A stretch of 41,534 bases of DNA from Catellatospora coxensis. Lineage in GTDB: Bacteria; Actinomycetota; Actinomycetes; Mycobacteriales; Micromonosporaceae. How positions within the stretch are numbered: the stretch's first letter is position 1; the number at the start of each line of letters is the position of its first letter. A model generated the notes under the pieces. The model did no database searches. It saw only the letters and a program-made list of their open reading frames with translations, and was not told where the DNA came from. The translations under genes and the position numbers were made by a program. Positions 25,616 through 32,214 of the stretch are shown piece after piece. Location: contig NZ_BONI01000081.1 of the NCBI RefSeq assembly GCF_016862635.1, positions 1-41,534 on the forward strand. Reading direction: 5' to 3'.

Positions 25616-26005
25616 ATGACGAACGACCCGCTGCCGCCGTACGAGCCGCCACCGGTGACTCCTCCACCGGCACCGCCGCCGCTCAACCCGCCGCCACCGC
25701 CGCCACCACCGCCTCCGCCGTACGGCGTGCCGCCCGCACCGGGCAGCGGCGGCGGCAAGGACATGCCGTTGATCTACGGCATCATCGGCATCGTCACCGC
25801 CGTGTTCTGCTGCGCCCCGCTGGGCATCCTGTTCGGCTGGCTGTCCATGAAGGAGGCCCGGGAGCGCGGCACCGACCAGACGCTGGGCAAGGTCGCCTTC
25901 TGGCTGGGCATCGCGTTCACCGCGGTGCAGGTGATCAGTGCGATCCTGCTCTGCGTGGCCGGCGCGTTCAGCGGAAGCATGTCCGTCAACAACCGCGGCT
26001 ACTGA
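25616..26005 (+). CDS. Small proline-rich membrane protein, DUF4190-like (paralogue b)
   Basis: 129 residues; the ATG at 25618 region follows GGATAGGGGAAACCC with a GGGGA ribosome site. Layout matches paralogue a: a proline-rich arm of about 45 residues ending PPPPYGVPPAPGSGG, helix 1 LIYGIIGIVTAVFCCAPLGILFGWLSM, charged loop KEARERGTDQTLG, helix 2 KVAFWLGIAFTAVQVISAILLCVAGAF. Cysteines (CC) again lie mid-helix 1. The loop KEAR...G..QTLG aligns with QEAKKVGKKPTLG of paralogue a, so the two arose by duplication. The gene converges on sucD across a strong terminator. Confidence 0.78.
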   Translation: MTNDPLPPYEPPPVTPPPAPPPLNPPPPPPPPPPPYGVPPAPGSGGGKDMPLIYGIIGIVTAVFCCAPLGILFGWLSMKEARERGTDQTLGKVAFWLGIAFTAVQVISAILLCVAGAFSGSMSVNNRGY

Positions 26006-26021
26006 CCGGAAAAGAGCGGTG

Positions 26022-26056
26022 GGCGCCCTCCCCGATCGGGAGGACGCCCACCTTTG
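26022..26056. terminator. Bidirectional terminator between paralogue b and sucD
   Basis: An 8-bp outer stem (26022-26029 with 26049-26056), one C-A mismatch and a 6-bp inner stem (26031-26036 with 26042-26047) around a 5-base loop, followed by TTTG on plus. It lies 15 bases before the sucD stop. Confidence 0.8.
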
Positions 26057-26071
26057 TGCCTGCGTACGGCG

Positions 26072-26959
26072 TCAGCGGCCGGACATGACCTCGCGCATCA
26101 GCCGCGCGGTCTCCGACGGCGTCTTGCCGACCTTGACCCCGGCCGCCTCCAGCGCTGCCTTCTTCGCGTCGGCGGTGCCGGACGAGCCCGAGATGATCGC
26201 GCCCGCGTGGCCCATGGTCTTGCCGGGCGGGGCGGTGAAGCCCGCGATGTAACCGACGACCGGCTTGGTCACGTGGTTCTTGATGAACTCGGCCGCGCGC
26301 TCCTCGGCGTCGCCGCCGATCTCACCGATCATGACGATGGCCTCGGTCTCCGGGTCGTCCTGGAAGGCCGCGAGCGCGTCGATGTGGGTGGTGCCGATGA
26401 TCGGGTCGCCGCCGATGCCCACGGCGGTCGAGAAGCCGATGTCCCGCAGCTCGTACATGAGCTGGTAGGTCAGCGTGCCGGACTTCGACACCAGGCCGAT
26501 GCGGCCGGAGCCGGAGATGTCGGCCGGGATGATGCCGGCGTTGCTCGCGCCCGGGGACGCGACGCCGGGGCAGTTCGGCCCGATGATCCGGGTCTTGTTG
26601 CCGGTCTCGACGGCGTGCGCCCAGAAGGCGGCGGTGTCGTGCACCGGCACACCCTCGGTGATCACGACGGCCAGGCCGATGCCCGCGTCGATCGCCTCGA
26701 CGACGGCGTCCTTGGTGTACGCCGGCGGCACGAAGATGACCGTGACGTCCGCGCCGGTCTCCTTCATCGCGTCGGCGACCGACCCGAACACCGGCACCGC
26801 GGTGCCGTCGAAGTCGACCGAGGTGCCCGCCTTGCGCGGGTTCACGCCGCCCACGATCTGGGTGCCCGCGGCCAGCATGCGCCGGGTGTGCTTGGAGCCT
26901 TCGGAGCCGGTCATGCCCTGGACGATGACCTTGGAGTCCTTGGTGAGCCAGATAGCCAT
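26072..26959 (-). CDS. sucD: Succinyl-CoA synthetase alpha subunit
   Basis: 295 residues from ATG 26959; the frame extends to 26998 but that part overlaps sucC. With SucC it converts succinyl-CoA to succinate with NTP formation. CoA-binding N-terminal fold: [30 protein letters not shown]. The phosphohistidine loop is [24 protein letters not shown] lies upstream. Seven bases separate it from the sucC stop, so sucCD is one operon. It ends at a strong terminator. Confidence 0.97.
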   Translation of the reverse strand: MAIWLTKDSKVIVQGMTGSEGSKHTRRMLAAGTQIVGGVNPRKAGTSVDFDGTAVPVFGSVADAMKETGADVTVIFVPPAYTKDAVVEAIDAGIGLAVVITEGVPVHDTAAFWAHAVETGNKTRIIGPNCPGVASPGASNAGIIPADISGSGRIGLVSKSGTLTYQLMYELRDIGFSTAVGIGGDPIIGTTHIDALAAFQDDPETEAIVMIGEIGGDAEERAAEFIKNHVTKPVVGYIAGFTAPPGKTMGHAGAIISGSSGTADAKKAALEAAGVKVGKTPSETARLMREVMSGR

Positions 26960-26966
26960 GTCAGAT

Positions 26967-28145
26967 TCACTTCCCCGCTGCGGCGAGCTCGGCGGCACGC
27001 TTGGCGGCGCCGTCCATGGTGTCCACCCGCTCGACGAGCGGGTTGTTCGCGCTGTCGAGGATCGCGCGACCGGCCTCGGCGTTGTTGCCGTCGAGGCGTA
27101 CGACCAGCGGCTTGGTCACCGTCTCGCCGCGGCTGTCCAGCATGGCCAGCGCCTGCACGATGCCGTTGGCGACCGCGTCGCACGCGGTGATGCCGCCGAA
27201 GACGTTGACGAACACGCTCTTCACGGCCGGGTCCGACAGCACGATCTCCAGACCGTTCGCCATCACCTCGGCCGACGCGCCGCCGCCGATGTCGAGGAAG
27301 TTCGCGGGCTTGACCCCGCCGAACTGCTCACCGGCGTACGCGACCACGTCGAGCGTGGACATGACCAGGCCCGCGCCGTTGCCGATGATGCCGACCTCGC
27401 CGTCGAGCTTGACGTAGTTGAGGTCCTTGGCCTTGGCGGCCTGCTCCAGCGGGTCGACCGCGGCCTTGTCCTCCAGCGCCTCGTGGTCGGCGTGGCGGAA
27501 GCCGGCGTTCTCGTCCAGCGTCACCTTCGCGTCCAGGCACAGCACCTTGCCGGAGCTGATCTTCGCGAGCGGGTTGACCTCGACCAGGGTCGCGTCCTCG
27601 GCCCGGAAGGTCTGCCACAGCTTGATGGCGATGTCCACGACCTGGTCGGCGACCTCGGCCGGGAAGTGGCCGGCGGCGACGATCTCGCGGGCCAGCGCCT
27701 CGTCGACGCCGCGGTTGGCGTCGATCGCGATCTTCGCGACCTTCTCCGGCTGCTCCTCGGCGACGGTCTCGATCTCCATGCCGCCGGCGACGCTGGCGAT
27801 GCACAGGAAGGTGCGGTTCGCCCGGTCCAGCAGGTAGGAGAAGTAGTACTCCTCGACGATGTCGGCGGTCTCGGCCAGCATCACCTTGTGGACCGTGTGG
27901 CCCTTGATGTCCATGCCGAGGATGTCGTTCGCGCGGTCGTACGCCTCGGTCGCGTCGGCGGCGAGCTTGACGCCACCGGCCTTGCCGCGGCCGCCGACCT
28001 TCACCTGCGCCTTGACGACGACCCGGCCGCCCAGTCGCTCGGCGATCGCGCGGGCCTCCTCCGGGGTCTCGGCGACGCCACCGGCGAGCACGGGCAGGCC
28101 GTGCTTTTCGAAGACATCGCGCCCCTGGTACTCGTACAGGTCCAC
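26967..28145 (-). CDS. sucC: Succinyl-CoA synthetase beta subunit
   Basis: 392 residues from GTG 28145, preceded by GAAGAGG at 6 bases; the longer frame to 28316 has no family similarity. Family start [21 protein letters not shown]-grasp lysine region [20 protein letters not shown], and C-terminal phosphate-loop motifs [14 protein letters not shown] and [19 protein letters not shown] are present. First gene of sucCD. TAGGCT at 28247-28252 (minus) is a possible -10 box about 100 bases upstream. Confidence 0.97.
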   Translation of the reverse strand: MDLYEYQGRDVFEKHGLPVLAGGVAETPEEARAIAERLGGRVVVKAQVKVGGRGKAGGVKLAADATEAYDRANDILGMDIKGHTVHKVMLAETADIVEEYYFSYLLDRANRTFLCIASVAGGMEIETVAEEQPEKVAKIAIDANRGVDEALAREIVAAGHFPAEVADQVVDIAIKLWQTFRAEDATLVEVNPLAKISSGKVLCLDAKVTLDENAGFRHADHEALEDKAAVDPLEQAAKAKDLNYVKLDGEVGIIGNGAGLVMSTLDVVAYAGEQFGGVKPANFLDIGGGASAEVMANGLEIVLSDPAVKSVFVNVFGGITACDAVANGIVQALAMLDSRGETVTKPLVVRLDGNNAEAGRAILDSANNPLVERVDTMDGAAKRAAELAAAGK

Positions 28146-28324
28146 CGATACCTCTTCGTGTGTCCAGCCCATGGCGTCGCGGGCTGGACGCCCGCTGCGA
28201 CGCGTAGGGACCATTGCCCATCCTCCGCTGGCTGGGCCTTCCGCGCAGCCTAACGGTCGGTCAGCGCAACGTATCGGCACGACCGCCCGGTGTGCCCAAC
28301 TGCACACCACGTCCACGGTCGGAG

Positions 28325-28346
28325 CGGGCGGCCGGTTGGCCGCCCG
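28325..28346 (-). terminator. Hairpin between the PH-like protein gene and sucC
   Basis: A 9-bp GC stem (28325-28333 with 28338-28346) with a GGTT/AACC loop lies 20 bases past the stop of the upstream minus-strand gene and separates it from sucCD. Confidence 0.6.
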
Positions 28347-28365
28347 GCCCGTCCCCGGTCCGTGC

Positions 28366-29043
28366 TCAGACGGACGTCTCGACCGGCACCCGCCCGGCGG
28401 CCTGGTAGCGCAGCGCGGCCAGCAGGTCGGCGGGGGTGCCCGGAGCCGCGGCGATAGGCACGTGGATGTTGGTCTCCAGCTTCTTCATGCGCCGCTTCTG
28501 CGCGACGGCGACACCCGCCCGGCTGCCCGCGTCGCCCTGCTTGACGAGGTTGAACTGGGGTTCGATGCGGGAGTCGCGGGGCTTCACGCACAGCTGCGGG
28601 CCGTGCCAGTGCCGCACGTACACCGACTCGATGTCCGCCCACGGCAGGTGCAGCACCCGGGCCTTGTCGAGGAAGGGCCGCACGTACACCCCTTCGGCGT
28701 CGGCGGCGAGCTGCACCGGGCGCAGCTGGCGCACGACGGAGATCGGCAGCCAGACCAGCAGGCCCAGCACGAGCACCAGCACGGCGCCGCCGAGCAGGCC
28801 GCTGTTCATGTCGCCGTACCTGGCGTTGTGCACCGTCTCCGCCGAGTGCAGCAGCAGGTAGACCCCGGCGGGCACCAGGAAGAGGGTGAGCAGCGCCAGC
28901 ACCGTCAGCTCGCCGCGGCGGTGGGCCAGCAGGTGCCGCCCGGCGCCGGACAGCTGGACCGTGACCGGCAGGCCGGCCGGGATGAGCGGCCGGATGGTCG
29001 GCACGGGGGCGGGGGTGCCCGCCGGGGTCTGAGGGCTGGTCAT
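28366..29043 (-). CDS. Membrane protein with PH-like (bacterial pleckstrin) domain
   Basis: 225 residues. A proline-rich N-terminus and a first strand [19 protein letters not shown] lead to two membrane helices, [20 protein letters not shown] and [22 protein letters not shown]. The C-terminal half, [37 protein letters not shown], has the strand pattern of bacterial PH domains (a helper W-x-x-I-x-x-V turn). Function unknown. The ATG at 29043 is preceded by TAGGTT with 8 bases between, so a leaderless start. Its neighbours are the cobalamin-binding protein upstream and sucC downstream. Confidence 0.7.
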   Translation of the reverse strand: MTSPQTPAGTPAPVPTIRPLIPAGLPVTVQLSGAGRHLLAHRRGELTVLALLTLFLVPAGVYLLLHSAETVHNARYGDMNSGLLGGAVLVLVLGLLVWLPISVVRQLRPVQLAADAEGVYVRPFLDKARVLHLPWADIESVYVRHWHGPQLCVKPRDSRIEPQFNLVKQGDAGSRAGVAVAQKRRMKKLETNIHVPIAAAPGTPADLLAALRYQAAGRVPVETSV

Positions 29044-29051
29044 GGCGCGTG

Positions 29052-29057
29052 AACCTA
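29052..29057 (-). promoter_or_regulatory. -10 box (TAGGTT) of the leaderless PH-like gene
   Basis: On minus, TAGGTT fits TANNNT and ends 8 bases before ATG 29043. Confidence 0.5.
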
Positions 29058-29176
29058 GCAGTCCGTCACTCTTTTCGGTGACCCCGCGATTGCCCGTAAC
29101 CCCGGGCTCGGGCCGTCGTTGAGTCTGATGTCAGAGCGCTGAGGTCGGAACGGCCGAGGCAGGATGACACAAACGG

Positions 29177-29265
29177 CCGATGCCCTGTCGGTCGAGGGGT
29201 GGCGGCGGGGCATCGTGCATAGAGGAGCCGGACGTGTGAGGGGTGCGTCCGGCTCCTCCCTTTTT
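29177..29265 (+). other. Candidate small RNA 3' part: hairpin plus T-tract terminator with no gene in front
   Basis: On plus, CGATGCCC (29178-29185) pairs with GGGCATCG (29208-29215). A perfect 13-bp stem follows (29222-29234 with 29246-29258) and then CCTTTTT. This is the clearest intrinsic terminator in the window, yet no plus-strand gene precedes it back to 29044. A small RNA starting between 29060 and 29170 would explain it; a weak open frame from ATG 29164 runs through the hairpin and is not convincing. The rest of the 292-bp gap holds the PH-gene promoter and the terminator below. Confidence 0.35.
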
Positions 29266-29281
29266 GCGTATCCGCAACGCA

Positions 29282-29314
29282 CGCACCCCCGAGCCGTTCC
29301 GGCGCGGGGGTGCG
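29282..29314 (-). terminator. Terminator of the cobalamin-binding protein gene
   Basis: A 10-bp stem (29282-29291 with 29305-29314) with a smaller GCC/GGC pairing in its loop, 22 bases after the stop on minus. Confidence 0.65.
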
Positions 29315-29335
29315 GATGTCTTCAGGGGTGGACGG

Positions 29336-29743
29336 TCAGGCGGGCTGCGCGGTCGCCACGTTGGCCCGCACCCAGTCCACGATCGCGTGCGTGGTCGCCC
29401 CGGGCGTGAACACCTTGGCCACGCCGAGCCGCTCCAGCTCCGGGATGTCCGCGTCGGGGATGATGCCGCCGCCGAACACCACCATGTCGCCGGCGCCGCG
29501 CTCGCGCAGCAGCTCGACCACCCGGGGGAAGAGCGTCATGTGCGCCCCGGACAGCACGGACAGGCCGACCGCGTCGGCGTCCTCCTGGATCGCGGTCTCC
29601 ACGATCTGCTCCGCCGTCTGGTGCAGGCCGGTGTAGATGACCTCCATGCCGGCGTCGCGCAGGGCTCTGGCCACCACCTTCGCGCCGCGGTCGTGCCCGT
29701 CGAGCCCAGGCTTGGCGACGACCACGCGAATACGAGTGCCCAT
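29336..29743 (-). CDS. Stand-alone cobalamin-binding domain protein (mutase small-subunit type)
   Basis: 135 residues, all one B12-binding Rossmann domain. The signature DGHDRG (15-20) carries His17, the lower axial ligand of the base-off/His-on mode, followed by SVLSGAH (about 62-68) and FGGGIIP (about 90-96). Length and sequence fit the small subunit of acyl-CoA mutases (IcmB of isobutyryl-CoA mutase, or the C-terminal domain of methylmalonyl-CoA mutase). No large subunit is nearby, so it must pair in trans. GAGAGGTGAG lies before the ATG. Closeness to sucCD, which uses the succinyl-CoA made by methylmalonyl-CoA mutase, may be meaningful. Confidence 0.9.
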   Translation of the reverse strand: MGTRIRVVVAKPGLDGHDRGAKVVARALRDAGMEVIYTGLHQTAEQIVETAIQEDADAVGLSVLSGAHMTLFPRVVELLRERGAGDMVVFGGGIIPDADIPELERLGVAKVFTPGATTHAIVDWVRANVATAQPA

Positions 29744-30094
29744 CAGTGCTCACCTCTCCGCCGTACTGACCTTAACGAACGGTAACCCACCCGCCGGCGG
29801 TCACTGCCAGCGGTCCAGTGGTCTCAGTCCGCGATACCTATATATACGCGCCGCCCCGAGGCCCATTACGCAGCGTGTGTATCGCATATCAGGACAATTA
29901 ACGTCGCTATCGGGCATTCCGGGCCGGACAGTCGCACTCATAGCGAAGCGATGACGGACAGGAGCTTGTGCCTACCCCTACGGGTTGGTTAAGTTGTGCC
30001 GCAGTGCCAACCAGAAGTGCCAACCAGAAGTGCCATCCAAAAATGGGTGACAGAGCGTCGGAGTCCGCGGCGCCACCGATGACGGAGGCTGTAC
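29744..30094 (+). promoter_or_regulatory. Divergent control region before the first M23 peptidase gene
   Basis: 351 bp with no gene. AT-rich stretches occur at about 29838-29848 and 29875-29910. The minus side holds TAAGGT (29770-29775), a possible -10 for the cobalamin-binding gene. Three tandem 13-bp repeats lie at 30003-30041. The last 45 bases could fold so that CGTCGG pairs with CCGATG beside the ribosome site GGAGG of the peptidase gene. I looked for a c-di-AMP riboswitch and did not see its conserved blocks. Confidence 0.4.
30003..30041 (+). repeat. Three tandem 13-bp repeats upstream of the M23 peptidase gene
   Basis: AGTGCCAACCAGA occurs at 30003-30015 and 30016-30028; a diverged third copy (AGTGCCATCCAAA) follows at 30029-30041. 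They end 53 bases before the GTG start. The 13-bp period is not a whole helical turn. Confidence 0.85.
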
Positions 30095-30796
30095 GTGCAA
30101 TACAGGCCAACACTGTTACGGGAGGGTGACCGCTACCGCGGCCGCCGACGGGCTCCCGCCCCGCCCCGGAGCAGATACCTCGCCGTAGTCACGACCGCTT
30201 TCGTAGGTGCCGGGGTTGTCGCTTTCGGTGCCGGAGCCGGCATCAAGGACGCGAAGACCGACGCTCTCGTCGGCGAGACGTCCGCCTCCGAACTCAGCAG
30301 CGCCCGCCTCGAGGCCGCCGAGCGCGCGGGCCGCGGCGAGGACCGCTCGCTGTCCACCTCGATCGCCCAGTCCCCGAACGCGTGGGTCCTGCCGAACCAC
30401 GACTACCGCCTGACCTCCCTGTTCGGTCAGCGCTGGGGCAAGGCGCACAAGGGCGTCGACATCGCGGTCCCCGAGGGCACCCCGGTCGCCGCGATGCACG
30501 AGGGCATCATCGTGCTGGCCTCGTACAACGGCGGCTACGGCAACCAGGTGATCATCGACCACGGCAACGGCATCAAGACCACCTACGGGCACAACAGCCG
30601 CCTGATGGTCAAGGAAGGCCAGCGGGTCAAGGCGGGCGACATCATCGCCATCTCCGGCAGCACCGGCCACTCCACCGGCCCGCACGTGCATCTCGAGATC
30701 CACGTCAACGACGTGGCCGTGAACCCCCTCCCGTGGTTCAAGGCACACGGCGTCGACCTCGAATTGGAGATCGAACAGGCCTACGACGGCGGGTGA
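30095..30796 (+). CDS. M23 family metallopeptidase 1 (membrane-anchored)
   Basis: 233 residues, GTG start with GGAGG upstream. A basic cytoplasmic stretch (RGRRRAPAPPRSR) and one membrane helix near 28-50 anchor it, leaving the peptidase domain outside. The LytM fold starts at YRLTSLFGQRWGKAHKGVDIAVPEGTPV with zinc ligands in HKGVD, and ends in GPHVHLEI with the H-x-H pair. All catalytic residues appear present, so it should cut peptidoglycan peptide crosslinks. It equals the Rv0950c position in the mycobacterial block. A second M23 gene follows 281 bp later. Confidence 0.92.
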   Translation: MQYRPTLLREGDRYRGRRRAPAPPRSRYLAVVTTAFVGAGVVAFGAGAGIKDAKTDALVGETSASELSSARLEAAERAGRGEDRSLSTSIAQSPNAWVLPNHDYRLTSLFGQRWGKAHKGVDIAVPEGTPVAAMHEGIIVLASYNGGYGNQVIIDHGNGIKTTYGHNSRLMVKEGQRVKAGDIIAISGSTGHSTGPHVHLEIHVNDVAVNPLPWFKAHGVDLELEIEQAYDGG

Positions 30797-30815
30797 GCCG
30801 ACTTTTCGTCCGCAG

Positions 30816-30848
30816 AGCCGCCCGGGATCGCCAGATCCGGGCGGCTTT
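30816..30848 (+). terminator. Intrinsic terminator of M23 gene 1
   Basis: A 13-bp stem with one bulged G (30816-30829 with 30834-30846), a 4-base loop and a short TTT tail, 19 bases after the stop. Confidence 0.85.
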
Positions 30849-30938
30849 GTCGTATTCAGACACGACAGGCGGTGGCCCCGGTCACCCGAATCCGGTGGCA
30901 CACGTCACTCGACCCTGACGGGACTCAGGGTAGGTGCG

Positions 30939-30958
30939 GGTACGTAAAAGGTACATAA
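30939..30958 (+). promoter_or_regulatory. 11-bp-spaced direct repeat before M23 gene 2
   Basis: GGTACGTAA (30939-30947) and GGTACATAA (30950-30958) are direct repeats one helical turn apart, the layout of OmpR-family response-regulator sites. A hairpin ACCCTGA...TCAGGGT lies just before (30912-30931) and another, GCCAT-CCTGGT...ACCAGG-ATGGC, between it and the gene (31009-31038). Confidence 0.4.
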
Positions 30959-31077
30959 CTCCCGAGTGCTACCTGCCCGGGTGTCCGTTCCGGGATTCGG
31001 GCGGGCTGGCCATACCTGGTTTGACCAGGCAACATGGCTCGAGCCCGTGTCAACGAAGACCCGGAGGTTCCCACCTC

Positions 31078-31884
31078 ATGCAAGGCAGCAGCACCGAACT
31101 CCTGAAGGCAGCCCGCGCTCAGTACGACGTGGCCCGAGACAAGATCCGAAGCGGCCTCCGCGGCCGCTCGCGTCACGTCGTAGCCATCGCGGCACTGGCC
31201 GGCATCGCGTCGGTAGGCCTGGTCGCCGCCAACATCGACAACGGACCCACCGAGGTCACCCCCGTGGCGGCGACGTCCACGGTCGGCCGCGAGGCGGCCG
31301 CCGATCGCGCCGACCGCGCCGCGCGCGCCACCGCCAAGACCCAGCTCGCGGCACCCAAGGCGGCGCCGAAGGCCGCGCCCAAGGCGATCGCCCCCAAGGC
31401 GGTCCAGCCCGCGCAGGCCAAGGCGAAGGCCGGCACCTCCGTGCCCAAGGCCGCGCCGAAGGCCGCCGCGCCGGTCAAGGCCCGTCCCGTCTGGGGCAGC
31501 CCCATGCCGGGCGCCCAGGTCACCTCCTGCTTCGGTCAGCGCTGGGGCGTCCTGCACGCCGGCGTCGACCTCGCCGAGCCCGCCGGCACCCCGATCCGCG
31601 CGGTCGGCCCCGGCACCGTGTTCAGCAACGGCTGGGCCTACAGCGGCTACGGCATCTCGGTGGTCATCGACCACGGCGACGGCTATTTCACCCACTACGC
31701 CCACATGAGCCGCGACGCGGTGCAGATCGGCCAGAAGGTGAAGGCCGGCGACCTGCTCGGCTACGAGGGCTCCACCGGCGACTCCACCGGCCCCCACCTG
31801 CACTTTGAGGTGCACAAGGGCATGTGGAACCAGATCGAGCCGAGCGCGTGGCTGAAGGCCCGCGGCGTGCCGGTCAACTGCTGA
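31078..31884 (+). CDS. M23 family metallopeptidase 2 (membrane-anchored, Ala/Lys-rich stalk)
   Basis: 268 residues from ATG 31078; GGAGG lies 10 bases upstream, while the longer open frame to 30934 has no ribosome site. One membrane helix (VVAIAALAGIASVGLVAANI, about 36-55) is followed by an extended stalk of Ala, Lys and Pro with repeats of the KAAPKAA type (about 85-138), a likely wall-spanning spacer. The peptidase domain has CFGQRWGVLHAGVDLAEP (HxxxD) and GPHLHFEVH (HxH). The domain is clearly related to M23 peptidase 1 but the stalk is unique. Two Cys (early in the domain and the last residue) could form an extracellular disulfide. Confidence 0.93.
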   Translation: MQGSSTELLKAARAQYDVARDKIRSGLRGRSRHVVAIAALAGIASVGLVAANIDNGPTEVTPVAATSTVGREAAADRADRAARATAKTQLAAPKAAPKAAPKAIAPKAVQPAQAKAKAGTSVPKAAPKAAAPVKARPVWGSPMPGAQVTSCFGQRWGVLHAGVDLAEPAGTPIRAVGPGTVFSNGWAYSGYGISVVIDHGDGYFTHYAHMSRDAVQIGQKVKAGDLLGYEGSTGDSTGPHLHFEVHKGMWNQIEPSAWLKARGVPVNC

Positions 31885-31902
31885 GCTCGACCCACCCATC
31901 CC

Positions 31903-31939
31903 GGACACCGGTGCGCGCCCACGCGCGCACCGGGGTCCC
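31903..31939. terminator. Hairpin after M23 gene 2
   Basis: A perfect 10-bp GC stem (31908-31917 with 31924-31933) and a 6-base loop, with weaker outer pairing, 23 bases after the stop. A C-run rather than T-run follows. Confidence 0.7.
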
Positions 31940-31967
31940 CCCCCAGCGAGAACCCCTTCCCCCCGAA

Positions 31968-32007
31968 GACGTGTGGCCCGGATCGCGAGATCTGGGCCAC
32001 ACGCGTC
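31968..32007. terminator. Second strong hairpin in the M23-uvrD1 convergent gap
   Basis: GACG plus TGTGGCCC plus GATC arms (31968-31984 with 31989-32007) pair over about 17 bp with one G-T wobble and a two-base bulge around GCGA. With the hairpins on either side, the 330-bp gap 31885-32214 is nearly filled by folded elements; no gene is seen in it. Confidence 0.6.
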
Positions 32008-32048
32008 TGACGAAGGATGCGGTGATCGCTCGTTTCGGTCCGGCCTTG

Positions 32049-32114
32049 ATAGACGCTGGCCTATCACATCGAGTTCGATCAGGGTCACCGTCGATGTGAT
32101 AGGCCAGCGTCTAT
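32049..32114. repeat. Family B inverted repeat, copy 1
   Basis: Perfect 24-bp arms (32049-32072 and 32091-32114) around an 18-base spacer, containing GACGCTGGCCTATCACATCGA. It lies between convergent M23 and uvrD1 genes, 101 bases from the helicase stop. Shared with copy 2 at 37243-37313. Confidence 0.9.
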
Positions 32115-32214
32115 GGCGAGCCGGAGGCGGGCCGTGGAGCGGGTCGCGGGGGCGGGCCGTGGGGGTGCCCTCGCCGAGACCGTTGGAGGCAGTGCCCGGC
32201 CGGGTCGGCGAGGG

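Noticed and set aside
29164-29409. 81-codon plus-strand open frame
   Set aside because: It runs through the T-tract terminator and into the antisense of the cobalamin-binding gene, and has no domain features.
29744-31077. c-di-AMP (ydaO-type) riboswitch before the M23 peptidase genes
   Set aside because: Such riboswitches precede cell-wall hydrolase genes in actinobacteria, so I looked for the conserved purine-rich core and late pseudoknot blocks in both leaders and did not find them. A covariance search would settle it.
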